Positions 13,754 to 22,569 of a stretch of 35,192 bases of DNA are shown here, in pieces. The position numbers were made by a program, and so were the translations under genes. The notes below the pieces were generated by a model. It was not told where the DNA came from and did not search any database. It saw only the letters and a program-made list of their open reading frames with translations. Origin of the DNA: an uncultured Acidimicrobiaceae bacterium (GTDB lineage: Bacteria; Actinomycetota; Acidimicrobiia; Acidimicrobiales; Ilumatobacteraceae). Position 1 is the stretch's first letter. Each line of letters begins with the position of its first letter. Location: NCBI GenBank assembly GCA_903919455.1, contig CAIXIJ010000100.1, positions 1 through 35,192 of the forward strand. The letters are read 5' to 3'.

Positions 13754-16126
13754 ATGGCAACCCAGTCTCCGCGCAAGCCGCGCACCAACGCGGCCGCATC
13801 CAGCAAGCGCGATACCGCGCCCGCGGAGGCCCAGTCGCGTAAGTCGGCGGGCTCCGGCAGCATCAAGCAGGCTGTAGGCGACCGCGAAGACGAGTTCTGG
13901 GGCCTCGGGTTCGTCGCCCTTGGCGTACTGCTGGCACTGGCCATCTATCTGAAGTTGGCCGGCCCGTTCGGTCGCGGCGCCAACACCGTGGTCGGCTGGT
14001 TCACCGGGGTGGGGCGCTTTCTCGTCCCCGTCGCACTGGTTGGCGTCGGTGTGGCCCTGGTCCGCAAGGGCCGCAGTTCGCACCGTTGGCGTCTGGCCAT
14101 CGGCTGGGGGTTGTCCAGTCTGGCGGTGCTGGGCGTGCTGCACGTGGTGCGCGGGCCCGAACAGATCTGGGCCGGCTTCGACACGCTCGGCCGGGCCGGT
14201 GGCTGGCTGGGTGCGCTCATCGGCGAGCCGCTGCGCAAGCTCCTGGATTCGGCCGGTGCCATTGTCGTGCTCGGTCTGCTGTTCTTGGGTGGCGTGCTCG
14301 TCATCACCGGCAGTTCGGTGAAGACGGCGGCCTCCAATGTGTCGAAGGGCGCCACGGCAGTGGCTGTGCCCGTCGGTCGGCGCATCAAGAAGGCGTTCAC
14401 CGATGTCTCCACCTTGAAGAGCGACCGCGCTGCCGAGGTGGAATCTGCGTCGCCTCAGCTGTACGACTTCGCTGCCGACGACGAGTACGCCGAGTCAGCC
14501 GAGGCCGCCGAGCCCTCGAAGCCGAAGCGTCCCAAAGCCCCCAAGCCGTCAGCAATGCCACCCATCGGGCCAGGCGAGCAGGTGGAGCTGGATCTCGGGC
14601 CCGGGGCCGAACGCGGCGCCTGGACGCTGCCTCCGGTGAGTTTCCTCACCCGCAGCACCGCGCAGGCCATCAACAAGGCTGAGGTGGAGGCCCGCGGCCG
14701 CACCCTGGTCGACAGCCTTCGGTCGCATGGCGTCGACACCACGTTGGTGGGCATGACCATCGGCCCCACCGTCACCCGTTTCGAACTCGAACTCGGCAGT
14801 GGCGTGAAGGTGGCCCGCATCACCAGCCTCAACCGCGACATCGCGTACGCGATGGCTGCCACCGACGTGCGCATCCTCGCCCCCATCCCGGGTCGTTCGG
14901 CCATCGGCGTGGAAGTGCCGAACCACACCCGCCAACTCGTCAGCCTCGGCGACATCATGACCAGCAGCGATGCCAAGACCGCCACCAACCCGCTCGACGT
15001 GGCCATTGGCAAAGACATCGCCGGTCGTTCCATCTTCTTGAACCTTGCCACCACGCCGCACCTGCTCATCGCTGGTGCTACCGGTGCGGGTAAGTCCAGC
15101 GGCATCAACTGCATCATCACCTCCATCCTCATGCGCACCACGCCCGACCAGGTGCGGCTGATCCTCATCGACCCGAAGCAGGTGGAGATGGGGCAGTACA
15201 ACAAACTGCCGCATCTGCTTACTGCTCCGGTCACGAACCCGAAGAAGGCCGCCAATGCCCTCGGCTGGGCCGTGAAGGAGATGGAAAAGCGATACGACCT
15301 GCTGTTCGAGGTCGGCTTCCGCGACATCCTCGGCTACAACGCCGCCTACGACCGAGGCGATCTGCACCGCGATGCGAACGGTGAGGCCATCGTGTTGGAA
15401 GAGGGCGAGTCGCACAAGTACGAGCGTCTGCCGTACATCGTGGTGGTGGTCGACGAGTTGAACGACCTGATGATGGTGGCCGCTCGCGATGTGGAGGAAA
15501 GCATCACCCGTATCGCGCAGAAGGCCCGCGCTGTTGGCATTCACCTCATCGTTGCCACGCAGCGTCCGTCGGTGAACGTCATCACCGGTGTCATCAAGGC
15601 CAACGTGCCGGCCCGAATGGCCTTCGCCGTGTCGTCACTCACCGACAGTCGCGTCATCCTCGACCAGCCCGGTGCAGAGAAACTCGTGGGCAAGGGCGAC
15701 ATGCTGCTGCTGCCCGGCAACTCCAGCCATTCGCAACGTATCCAGGGCTGCTTCGTCAGCGAGGAAGAAGTGCGCAAGGTGGTGGCGCACTGGCGCCGCC
15801 AGGCACCCGAGGTGGTGTACGTCAGCGGGGTCGAAGGCGAAGAAGACGGTCAGCTCGGTGGCGGCAACTTCGGAGGCAACGGTGCCGACGACGACGAAGA
15901 CGAAGCACTCATGCGGCAGGCCATGGAACTCGTCGTGCGCAGCCAATTGGGCAGCACCTCGATGTTGCAGCGCAAGCTCAAGGTGGGCTTCGCTCGCGCC
16001 GGCCGACTCATGGACCTGCTCGAGCAGCGCGGTGTGGTTGGCCCCAGCGAGGGTTCCAAGGCTCGCGAAGTGCACATGAGCGTGGAGGAGTTCGAACTGC
16101 TCCAGGAAGCGCACCGCAACCGCTGA
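13754..16126 (+). CDS. ftsK: DNA translocase FtsK/SpoIIIE
   Basis: Septum-anchored DNA pump that moves chromosome ends during division. The 790-residue protein has a basic N-terminus, four TM segments (about residues 46-66, 80-103, 112-132, 170-186), a short acidic/Pro linker (about 230-290), the alpha/beta motor with Walker A GATGAGKSS (about 440-448) and Walker B VVVVDELND (about 563-571), ATQRPS, and the C-terminal winged-helix gamma domain (about 715-790) that reads KOPS-type sites. The linker is short compared with E. coli FtsK, as in SpoIIIE. It is transcribed as a separate unit after the small lipoprotein gene. Confidence 0.97.
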   Translation: MATQSPRKPRTNAAASSKRDTAPAEAQSRKSAGSGSIKQAVGDREDEFWGLGFVALGVLLALAIYLKLAGPFGRGANTVVGWFTGVGRFLVPVALVGVGVALVRKGRSSHRWRLAIGWGLSSLAVLGVLHVVRGPEQIWAGFDTLGRAGGWLGALIGEPLRKLLDSAGAIVVLGLLFLGGVLVITGSSVKTAASNVSKGATAVAVPVGRRIKKAFTDVSTLKSDRAAEVESASPQLYDFAADDEYAESAEAAEPSKPKRPKAPKPSAMPPIGPGEQVELDLGPGAERGAWTLPPVSFLTRSTAQAINKAEVEARGRTLVDSLRSHGVDTTLVGMTIGPTVTRFELELGSGVKVARITSLNRDIAYAMAATDVRILAPIPGRSAIGVEVPNHTRQLVSLGDIMTSSDAKTATNPLDVAIGKDIAGRSIFLNLATTPHLLIAGATGAGKSSGINCIITSILMRTTPDQVRLILIDPKQVEMGQYNKLPHLLTAPVTNPKKAANALGWAVKEMEKRYDLLFEVGFRDILGYNAAYDRGDLHRDANGEAIVLEEGESHKYERLPYIVVVVDELNDLMMVAARDVEESITRIAQKARAVGIHLIVATQRPSVNVITGVIKANVPARMAFAVSSLTDSRVILDQPGAEKLVGKGDMLLLPGNSSHSQRIQGCFVSEEEVRKVVAHWRRQAPEVVYVSGVEGEEDGQLGGGNFGGNGADDDEDEALMRQAMELVVRSQLGSTSMLQRKLKVGFARAGRLMDLLEQRGVVGPSEGSKAREVHMSVEEFELLQEAHRNR

Positions 16127-16175
16127 CTGGCGGAGTTGCCCAAACGGGCGCACCATGAAGTTGAGGAGGTGTGCC

Positions 16176-17105
16176 ATGCGAACCACACTTCGAATCGTCG
16201 CTCCGCTTGCAATGCTGCTGGCCACGGCCTGCGGATCCGGCACGGATTCCACCCCTCCGTCGACGTTGCCCGCCACGACGTTGCCCGCCACGACGCAGGC
16301 ATCCACGACGGCGGTGACGACAGCACCGCCGACTACAGCACCGCCGACGACAGCGCCCTCGACAACGGCAACGCCGACAACGGTTGCCCTGCCGCCCATC
16401 GACGAGCCGGGCGTGGCGCTGTACTTCGTGCGTGGCGAGACCCTGACCGTGGTGGGTCGCTGGCTCGGCACGATGGCCCCCGATGAACTGGTGCGGGCGC
16501 TGCTGGCTGGCCCGACCGATGTGGAGCGGGCCAACGGCATCACGTCGCTGATCCCCGTCGGCACCCAGTTGCGCGGTGTGATCGTCGAGGGCAATGCCGC
16601 CACGGTGGATCTGAGCGCAGAGTACGAGTCGATGGGCGGCAGCCTGGCGGTGACACTTGCGGTGGCGCAGGTGACGTACACGCTCACGCAGTTGCCGGGA
16701 GTGGACAACGTGTGGTTCCGCATCGATGGGGAGCAGCGCGACATGCTCACCGGTGAAGGCGTGATGGTGGACCCCGCCACCCGCGCCGAGTTCACCGATG
16801 GGGTGCTGCCGCCGATGCTGCTGGAGCAACCGTTCGACCACAGCCCGCTCAGCAACCCCATCGTCATCGCCGGCATGACCAACGCGTTCGAGGCCACGGT
16901 GAACTACCAGGTGCTGGCTGTGGACGGCAGCCTGTTGGTGGAGGGCGTCACCACCGCGATGTGTGGTTCAGGCTGCTGGGGCGGGTTTATTGCGGGCATC
17001 GGGCTGCCATTTGGCACGAAGGGCCCGGTGACGCTGCGGGTCTTCGACTACAGCGAGGCCGACGGCACCACGATGCTCGACCTGGTGGAGGTGCAACTCA
17101 TCTGA
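16176..17105 (+). CDS. GerMN + Gmad2 domain lipoprotein
   Basis: A 309-residue exported lipoprotein: signal peptide, lipobox LATAC, then a Thr/Pro/Ala-rich stalk with repeated TTAPPT-like units (about residues 25-65). A GerMN domain follows (about 70-200: VRGETLTVV, LLAGPTDVE, TVDLSAEY), then a Gmad2 immunoglobulin-like domain (about 215-309) with a CGSGCWG pair of Cys. These domains occur in spore germination proteins and in actinobacterial cell-envelope lipoproteins such as LpqB. No spore genes are seen here, so an envelope role is likelier. ATG 16176 is chosen because a strong AGGAGGT ends 5 bp before it; ATG 16155 would add seven residues. Confidence 0.9.
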   Translation: MRTTLRIVAPLAMLLATACGSGTDSTPPSTLPATTLPATTQASTTAVTTAPPTTAPPTTAPSTTATPTTVALPPIDEPGVALYFVRGETLTVVGRWLGTMAPDELVRALLAGPTDVERANGITSLIPVGTQLRGVIVEGNAATVDLSAEYESMGGSLAVTLAVAQVTYTLTQLPGVDNVWFRIDGEQRDMLTGEGVMVDPATRAEFTDGVLPPMLLEQPFDHSPLSNPIVIAGMTNAFEATVNYQVLAVDGSLLVEGVTTAMCGSGCWGGFIAGIGLPFGTKGPVTLRVFDYSEADGTTMLDLVEVQLI

Positions 17106-17150
17106 CTGCAACGTTGGACACGGACCGCCGACCTCGGTCAGGCTGCATCG

Positions 17151-17585
17151 ATGCAGGGCGACGAACGTTTGATCCGCGACGTGCAGGTGATGGTGGATGA
17201 AACCGAAGAGGTGCTGGGCGCAGTGCTCGGTATCCGTGGCCCTCGCCCGGGGAGCGAGGTGCTGGTGCTGCTGCCGTATCCGCTGCTGTTGATGCTCACC
17301 GACAACCACGTGCTGGCTGTTGGCACGTCGCTGCTGGTGTTCGCAGTGATCTGGGTGCTGCGTCGCTACTCCATCATCGTTCGCACCTCGCAGCAGGTGC
17401 TGGTGGTGGACAACGGTCGGCGCCGGCGTCTGCATTCCCCGGCATCGCCGGAGCGACTGCCACTCGACGCGGTCGTGCCCGATTCGGGTGGCCGCAACGC
17501 GGTGACGGTGGGCGGCGCGAGGTTCTGGGTGACGGGGCCCCACGTCGACGAGGTACGACGTCTGGCGGCGCTGCCCGTCACGTGA
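17151..17585 (+). CDS. Small membrane protein, PH-like, unknown function
   Basis: A 144-residue protein with an N-terminal soluble segment (about residues 1-35), two closely spaced hydrophobic segments (about 37-49 and 54-69), then a C-terminal domain rich in beta-strand (YSIIVRTSQQVLVVDNG and AVTVGGARFWV), suggestive of a bacterial PH-like or similar small domain. No known motif is certain. It starts 45 bp after the GerMN gene on the same strand and might be cotranscribed with it. No ribosome site is obvious at ATG 17151. Confidence 0.6.
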   Translation: MQGDERLIRDVQVMVDETEEVLGAVLGIRGPRPGSEVLVLLPYPLLLMLTDNHVLAVGTSLLVFAVIWVLRRYSIIVRTSQQVLVVDNGRRRRLHSPASPERLPLDAVVPDSGGRNAVTVGGARFWVTGPHVDEVRRLAALPVT

Positions 17586-17617
17586 CGCTCACCTCGTTCG
17601 TGGGGGAGCGACGCTGG

Positions 17618-17623
17618 CACAAT
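17618..17623 (+). promoter_or_regulatory. Putative -10 box, leaderless start at 17631
   Basis: CACAAT matches four of six bases of TATAAT and ends 7 bp before ATG 17631. This supports that ATG over the one at 17622, which would lie inside the box. Confidence 0.35.
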
Positions 17624-17630
17624 GCCCGGC

Positions 17631-18566
17631 ATGAGCGATTTCACCGAGATCACGTCCGGCCTGCGTTTCCCTGAGGGACCGATTGCGATGCCCGACGGCA
17701 GCGTGATCCTGGTGGAGATGTTCGGCCCGCGCATCACCCGCGTGCTGCCCGATGGCACCAAGCAGACCGTGGCCGAGATCGTGGGTGGCCCCAACGGTGC
17801 CGCCATCGGTCCCGACGGGGCGCTGTACCTGTGCAACAACGGTGGCGTGTTCACCCCGGTGGACCTGGGCGATCTCCTGCTGCCCGGGCCGTTCGACCCC
17901 GAGCGGTACATCGGCGGCCGCATCCAGCGCGTCGACCTGGCCACGGGCGAAGTGACCGACCTCTACACCGAGTGCGATGGCCGCCCGCTTCGGGCCCCGA
18001 ACGACCTCGTCTTCGATGCCCACGGCGGCTTCTGGTTCACCGACCACGGCATCCGCAACGAGCACGCCCGCACCACCGACTTCACGGGCATCTATTACGC
18101 CAAGGCCGACGGCAGCCATATCAGCGAGCAGGTGTTTCCGGTGGAAGGCCCCAACGGCATCGGCCTGTCGCCCGATGGCAACACGCTGTACTGGGCCGAG
18201 ACGCACACGGGTCGCGTGTTCCAGCGGGCCATCGTGTCGCCGGGCGTGGTGGCACCTGCCATTCCGCTCGACACCTCGGCGTGTCTGGCCGGTCTCCCCG
18301 GCTACCAGCTGCTCGACTCGCTGGCCGTTGATGGCGATGGCAACGTGTGCGTCGCCACCCTGGTGAATGGTGGCATCACGTTGGTGTCGCCCACCGACGG
18401 CAGCCTCACCCACGTGGCCACCGGCGACTTGCTCACCACCAACATCTGCTTCGGCGACAACGATGGCAGCGGCGAGTACCGCGACGCGTACATCACGTGC
18501 TCGGGCACCGGCCGACTGTTGCACATGCGCTGGCCCAACAAGGGCCTGCGCCTCAACTACCTGTAG
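17631..18566 (+). CDS. SMP-30/gluconolactonase/LRE-family protein
   Basis: A 311-residue six-bladed beta-propeller hydrolase-like protein, probably a lactonase acting on sugar or related lactones. Family features: the opening TSGLRFPEGPIAMPDGSVIL with the metal-ligand Glu (about residue 16), PNGAAIGPDGALYLCNN, APNDLVFD with the Asn/Asp ligands, FWFTDHG, and GPNGIGLSPDGNTLYWAET. There is no signal peptide, so it is cytoplasmic. ATG 17631 is chosen for the family-like N-terminus and the upstream box; ATG 17622 would add three residues. The exact substrate is unknown. Confidence 0.88.
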   Translation: MSDFTEITSGLRFPEGPIAMPDGSVILVEMFGPRITRVLPDGTKQTVAEIVGGPNGAAIGPDGALYLCNNGGVFTPVDLGDLLLPGPFDPERYIGGRIQRVDLATGEVTDLYTECDGRPLRAPNDLVFDAHGGFWFTDHGIRNEHARTTDFTGIYYAKADGSHISEQVFPVEGPNGIGLSPDGNTLYWAETHTGRVFQRAIVSPGVVAPAIPLDTSACLAGLPGYQLLDSLAVDGDGNVCVATLVNGGITLVSPTDGSLTHVATGDLLTTNICFGDNDGSGEYRDAYITCSGTGRLLHMRWPNKGLRLNYL

Positions 18567-18590
18567 CCCCCGGCTCGGCGCGCCCGCCGG

Positions 18591-18596
18591 TAGCCT
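18591..18596 (+). promoter_or_regulatory. Putative -10 box of rimO-pgsA-cinA
   Basis: TAGCCT fits TANNNT and ends 9 bp before the rimO ATG; no Shine-Dalgarno site is present. No clear -35 is seen. Confidence 0.45.
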
Positions 18597-18605
18597 GAAC
18601 GCTTC

Positions 18606-19889
18606 ATGAGCCAGCGCTTCTACGTCGAGACCTTGGGCTGTCCCAAGAACCAGGTGGACAGCGACAAGCTGGTTGGCACCTTGCTGGCCGACGGCATGGC
18701 TGCCACCGACGACCCGTCGAAGGCCGACCTTGTGGTGGTGAACACGTGCGCGTTCATCGAAGAGGCGCGCAAGGAAAGCATCGACACCATTTTGGCGCTG
18801 GAGGAACAGCGCAAGAGCGGGGCGCGCATTGTGGTCACCGGCTGCATGGCCGAGCGCTACGGGGCTGAACTTGCCGAGGCATTGCCCGAGGTGGATCAGG
18901 TAGCTGGCTTCGGCGTGCCGGTGAACCTGCTCATGTCGAACCCGTCAGGAAAAAAGAAGAGCATCCCGGTGTCGGCTGTGCAGGTGCCCACCCTGGATCT
19001 GCTGAACCTCCCTCGCCCCAAGAGTTCGTCGCCCTGGGCATACGTGAAGATCGCCGAGGGGTGCGACCGAACATGCGGGTTCTGCGCCATCCCGTCGTTC
19101 CGTGGCCCGCAGCGCAGCCGCGATGTGGCGTCGATTCTCTCCGAAGTGGAGCAGCTCGAGGCGCAAGAGATCGTGCTCATCGCGCAAGACCTCGCCAGCT
19201 ATGGCAAGGACCGTCCCGACGAACTGGGTGCCGGTTCCATCGTGCCGCTCGTGCAGGCGGTGAGCGCCATGTCGCCGTGGACGCGACTGCTGTACCTGTA
19301 CCCGAGCGACCTCACCGACGAGCTCATCGACGCCATCTTGGCCACCACAGTGCCGTACTTCGACCTGTCGCTGCAGCACGTCAGCAAGCCGCTGCTGCGC
19401 CGCATGCGCCGGTGGGGCGACGGCGAGCGCTATCTGCGTCGCATCACCGACATTCGCGCCCGCGACCCGCACGCTGCATTCCGCAGCAACTTCATCGTCG
19501 GCTACCCGGGTGAGACCGAGGAAGACCACGATCAACTGCTGGCCTTCGTGGAGGAAGCACAGCTCGACTGGTGCGGCTTCTTCGCCTACAGCCCCGAAGA
19601 GGGCACCTACGCCATGGACCTCGACGGCGCGGTCGATGCTCACCTCATGAACGAACGCCTGGCCGAACTGCGCGAGTTGCAGGACGACATCACCGCGTCG
19701 CGCAGCGATGCCACCATCGGCAGCACCATCCGAGTGTTGGTCGACGAACCCGGTGTGGCGCGCAGCACCCGCGAGGCACCGGAGATCGATGGCATCGTGG
19801 AGGTGCCGACCGAGCTGACGGTCGGTCGGTTCCACGAGGTGCGCGTGGTCGATGCCATGGGCCCCGATCGCGTGGCAGAATCGCTCTGA
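18606..19889 (+). CDS. rimO: Ribosomal protein S12 methylthiotransferase RimO
   Basis: RimO is a radical-SAM enzyme that adds a methylthio group to an Asp of ribosomal protein S12. The 427-residue protein has the N-terminal UPF0004 domain with cluster Cys residues at 12 (ETLGCPKNQVDS), in VNTCAF and in TGCMAER, the radical-SAM CDRTCGFC motif (about residues 153-160) and a C-terminal TRAM domain (about 365-427). The CPKNQVDS segment separates RimO from the tRNA-modifying MiaB. Its stop overlaps the pgsA ATG (TGATG). Confidence 0.95.
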   Translation: MSQRFYVETLGCPKNQVDSDKLVGTLLADGMAATDDPSKADLVVVNTCAFIEEARKESIDTILALEEQRKSGARIVVTGCMAERYGAELAEALPEVDQVAGFGVPVNLLMSNPSGKKKSIPVSAVQVPTLDLLNLPRPKSSSPWAYVKIAEGCDRTCGFCAIPSFRGPQRSRDVASILSEVEQLEAQEIVLIAQDLASYGKDRPDELGAGSIVPLVQAVSAMSPWTRLLYLYPSDLTDELIDAILATTVPYFDLSLQHVSKPLLRRMRRWGDGERYLRRITDIRARDPHAAFRSNFIVGYPGETEEDHDQLLAFVEEAQLDWCGFFAYSPEEGTYAMDLDGAVDAHLMNERLAELRELQDDITASRSDATIGSTIRVLVDEPGVARSTREAPEIDGIVEVPTELTVGRFHEVRVVDAMGPDRVAESL

Positions 19890-20452
19890 TGCCCGTCGAT
19901 CCGAGCGCTGTCAAGACCTGGGCGAACCTCGTCACGGTCGCCCGCATTCTGGTGGCACCGTTCATGCTGGTGCTCATCCCCGAGACGCCGGGTGGTTCCT
20001 GGCCGGCGTTCGTACTGTGGTTCGTGCTGTGCTCCAGCGACGGCATCGACGGCTACCTGGCTCGTCGCCACGGCGCCACCACGTTGGGAGCGTTCCTCGA
20101 CCCGTTGGCCGACAAGGTGCTGGTGCTGGGCGCCATGTTCATCCTGGTCGCGAACGACACGTTCTGGATCGTGCCGGTCGTCATCGTCACTGCTCGCGAG
20201 ATCATGATCTCGCTCTACCGCACGTTCGTGGGTGCCAAGGGCGTCAGCGTGCCGGCCAGCAAGATCGCCAAGTGGAAGACCTTCGTGCAGCAGTTGGCGG
20301 TGGGCTTCGCCATCATGCCGCCCACGGCGCTGGATGCGAAGTGGCTCTGGAACGGTCTGCTCTGGATCTCGGTGGCGCTGGCGTTGATCAGCTTCGGCCA
20401 GTACGTGTATCGCGCTCGGCAGCACGCGCCGGTCGCCGACATGGCAACCTGA
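19889..20452 (+). CDS. pgsA: CDP-diacylglycerol-glycerol-3-phosphate 3-phosphatidyltransferase
   Basis: PgsA makes phosphatidylglycerol phosphate in the membrane. The 187-residue protein carries the CDP-alcohol phosphatidyltransferase motif, DGIDGYLAR then GAFLDPLADK (about residues 51-77), with four Asp metal ligands, and four to five TM segments. The start codon at 19889 overlaps the rimO stop. It lies between rimO and cinA, a common actinobacterial order. A paralogue such as a cardiolipin or inositol-phosphate synthase is less likely given this context. Confidence 0.92.
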   Translation: MPVDPSAVKTWANLVTVARILVAPFMLVLIPETPGGSWPAFVLWFVLCSSDGIDGYLARRHGATTLGAFLDPLADKVLVLGAMFILVANDTFWIVPVVIVTAREIMISLYRTFVGAKGVSVPASKIAKWKTFVQQLAVGFAIMPPTALDAKWLWNGLLWISVALALISFGQYVYRARQHAPVADMAT

Positions 20453-20457
20453 CCGGC

Positions 20458-21702
20458 ATGCGTTGCGACGTTCTCGCGGTGGGCACCGAGCTGTTGCTCG
20501 GTCAGATCACCGACACCAACAGCCAATGGATCGGTGAGCAGCTCGCTGCGGCTGGCATCGATTCGCTGTTCCAGGCGAAGGTGGGCGACAACCTGGCTCG
20601 CGTAGAGACCGTGCTGCGCCGCATGCTCGCCGACGCTGATGCGGTCATCATGTGTGGCGGCCTCGGGCCCACGCACGACGACCTCACGCGCGATGCCATT
20701 GCCGCGGTGATGGGCGTCGAGTTGCAGCACGACGAGGGGGTGGCCGACGTGATCCGCGAACTCTTCGCTGCCCGTGGCCGCCGCATGGCTGAGAACAACC
20801 TTCGCCAGGCTCAGGTGCCGGTGGGGGCCACCGTCATTCCTCAAACGCGAGGCACGGCGCCCGGCCTGATCTGCCCCGTCATCATCGACGGTGTGAGCAA
20901 GGTGATCTATGCGGTGCCCGGCGTACCGCACGAGATGAAGGACATGCTCCAGCGCGCGGTGTTGCCCCACCTACTGCAGCGTTCGGGTGAGGCCAGCGTC
21001 ATCATCAGTCGCAGCCTTCGTACGTGGGGTGAGAGCGAGAGCGGTCTGAACGAACGCCTCGATCCGGTGATCGAACGACTCGAGACGGAAGGCAACCCCA
21101 CGTTGGCATTCCTCGCCAGCGGCTGGGAGGGCATCAAGGTGCGCCTCACTGCCAAGGCGGCCACGCATGCGGAGGCAACGACCATCATCGACCGATGGGA
21201 AGCAGAAGTGCGGTCACTGGTCGACGACATCGTGTTCGGCGTGGACGACGACACGATGGAGAGCGTGGTGCTGCAGATGCTGCGTGATCGCGGTCTGTCG
21301 CTGGGCCTCGCCGAGTCGGTCACGGGCGGGTTGGTGGCCGGCCGCATCACCAACGTGCCCGGTGCCAGCGACGTGTTCCGTGGCTGCGTGGTGAGCTACG
21401 CCAGCGAAGTGAAGTTCGACGTACTTGGCGTTCCCGAGGGCCCCGTGGTCAGTGAAGCTGCGGCTGCTGCCATGGCCGTGGGCGCGCAGCGTGTGCTCGG
21501 CGCCGATGTGGCCCTGTCGCTCACCGGCGTGGCTGGCCCTGCCGAGCAGGACGGCATGCCCGTTGGCACCCTGTGCGTGGGCATCGCCATCGGCGATGCA
21601 GTGATGACGCGCGCCCTGCGAATGCCCGGCCTGCGCGACCAGATGCGCCAGATGAGCGTCATCAGTGCGCTCGACCTGCTGCGGCGGGCCCTGACCGATT
21701 GA
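20458..21702 (+). CDS. cinA: CinA-family nicotinamide-nucleotide amidase / competence-damage protein
   Basis: A 414-residue full-length CinA. The N-terminal MoCF-like domain (about residues 1-170; VGTELLLGQITDTNS, GGLGPTHDDLTRDA) is linked to ADP-ribose pyrophosphatase activity. The C-terminal PncC domain (about 255-414; AESVTGG with the nucleophile Ser, VSYASEVK, TGVAGPAEQDG) deamidates nicotinamide mononucleotide. It starts 5 bp after the pgsA stop. In many actinobacteria clgR or recA follows; here a nested hairpin and a tRNA gene follow instead. Confidence 0.95.
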   Translation: MRCDVLAVGTELLLGQITDTNSQWIGEQLAAAGIDSLFQAKVGDNLARVETVLRRMLADADAVIMCGGLGPTHDDLTRDAIAAVMGVELQHDEGVADVIRELFAARGRRMAENNLRQAQVPVGATVIPQTRGTAPGLICPVIIDGVSKVIYAVPGVPHEMKDMLQRAVLPHLLQRSGEASVIISRSLRTWGESESGLNERLDPVIERLETEGNPTLAFLASGWEGIKVRLTAKAATHAEATTIIDRWEAEVRSLVDDIVFGVDDDTMESVVLQMLRDRGLSLGLAESVTGGLVAGRITNVPGASDVFRGCVVSYASEVKFDVLGVPEGPVVSEAAAAAMAVGAQRVLGADVALSLTGVAGPAEQDGMPVGTLCVGIAIGDAVMTRALRMPGLRDQMRQMSVISALDLLRRALTD

Positions 21703-21705
21703 GTG

Positions 21706-21754
21706 ATCGTGGGCACCAAAGTGGGCCGTGGCGGCCCAGATCGGTGCCCGCGAT
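21706..21754 (+). terminator. Nested hairpin after cinA, possible terminator
   Basis: An outer 12-bp stem (21706-21717 with 21743-21754, one G-T wobble) encloses an inner stem TGGGCC-GTGGC-GGCCCA (21722-21738), with four unpaired bases on each side between the two. It begins 4 bp after the cinA stop. There is no T-run after it, so it may be a terminator without a U-tract, an mRNA-stabilising 3' end, or a structured RNA. Confidence 0.55.
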
Positions 21755-21781
21755 GGAGGGTCCGGCCTGTGATGGTCCCAG

Positions 21782-21787
21782 TAGGCT
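21782..21787 (+). promoter_or_regulatory. Putative -10 box of tRNA-Arg
   Basis: TAGGCT fits TANNNT and ends 12 bp before the mature tRNA 5' end, so a short 5' leader is expected. No clear -35. Confidence 0.4.
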
Positions 21788-21799
21788 CGGGCGGCACCA

Positions 21800-21875
21800 G
21801 CCTCGGTAGCTCAATGGATAGAGCAGCGGGTTTCTACCCCGTTGGTTGTGGGTTCAAGTCCTGCCCGAGGCGCCA
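21800..21875 (+). tRNA. tRNA-Arg (anticodon UCU)
   Basis: A full cloverleaf can be folded: acceptor stem GCCTCGG with CCGAGGC, D stem GCTC/GAGC, anticodon stem GCGGG/CCCGT with loop TTTCTAC (anticodon TCT at positions 34-36, reading AGA), T stem GTGGG/CCTGC with loop TTCAAGT. The discriminator base is G and the CCA end is encoded. No integrase or att-like duplication lies next to it. Confidence 0.95.
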
Positions 21876-21904
21876 CCCGACAACGGGCGATTCATGCATG
21901 CGAC

Positions 21905-21910
21905 TACGGT
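21905..21910 (+). promoter_or_regulatory. Putative -10 box, leaderless tetR at 21918
   Basis: TACGGT fits TANNNT and ends 7 bp before ATG 21918. This supports that ATG over the in-frame ATG at 21894, which lies upstream of the box. Confidence 0.45.
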
Positions 21911-21917
21911 CGTGGCC

Positions 21918-22526
21918 ATGGATGTCGCGCCCGCCAGCAGTCGTGCTCTCACCAAAGGGCAACGCACTCGAGAGCGACTTCTGAGTGCGGCCGTCTCGCG
22001 CTTTGGTGACGACGGCTATCGCGCCACATCGGTGAGCCAAATCAGTCGCGATGCGGGGCTCACGCCTGCGGCGGCGTATGCCTATTTCGAGGACAAGGAT
22101 GCGCTGTGGGTGGCTGCTGTCCAGGCCGATCTCCACGAGTTGAGCGACGAGATCACGGACGCCGCGATGGCAGATGCTCAGCCGATCTTCGCGCTACTGA
22201 GGGGTCTGCTGCTCGGGCTCGAACGTCACCCGTTGGTGCGGCGGGTTCTCGCCGAAGGCGACCTCGGCGATCTGCAGGTGGTACTCGACCATCCGCTGTT
22301 CTCCGGGACCACCGAACGACTCATCGACACGTTTGTGGCTCGAAAGGCTGCGGGAGTGCTCGCCCCGGACGCCGATCCGGAAGTGCTGGCGCGAGGTCTG
22401 GAAACCATCTTCTTGTCGCTCATCGTCTCGTCCGTTCGTGCCGGAATGCTGGCCGACGCGGAGCGAGTGCGGGCTGTCATCGAGGTGCTTCGAAGCGCGG
22501 TGGGTGGCGGAGCCTCGCAACCTTGA
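21918..22526 (+). CDS. TetR-family transcriptional regulator
   Basis: A 202-residue regulator. The TetR helix-turn-helix is at about residues 14-60 (RTRERLLSAAVSRFGDDGY, then SVSQISRDAGLTPAAAYAYF), followed by a helical ligand domain of unknown specificity. The start is ATG 21918; ATG 21894 would add eight residues. The genes around it (tRNA upstream, carD downstream) do not suggest a target, and no divergent gene is present. It ends about 100 bp before carD. Confidence 0.88.
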   Translation: MDVAPASSRALTKGQRTRERLLSAAVSRFGDDGYRATSVSQISRDAGLTPAAAYAYFEDKDALWVAAVQADLHELSDEITDAAMADAQPIFALLRGLLLGLERHPLVRRVLAEGDLGDLQVVLDHPLFSGTTERLIDTFVARKAAGVLAPDADPEVLARGLETIFLSLIVSSVRAGMLADAERVRAVIEVLRSAVGGGASQP

Positions 22527-22569
22527 GCCGGAACGGCCCGCCAGCGTCGGAATTCGGCACTTTTCGGCC

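Noticed and set aside
21800-21875. tRNA-Arg as the integration site of a mobile island
   Set aside because: No integrase, no partial duplication of the tRNA 3' end, and no composition change was seen on either side.
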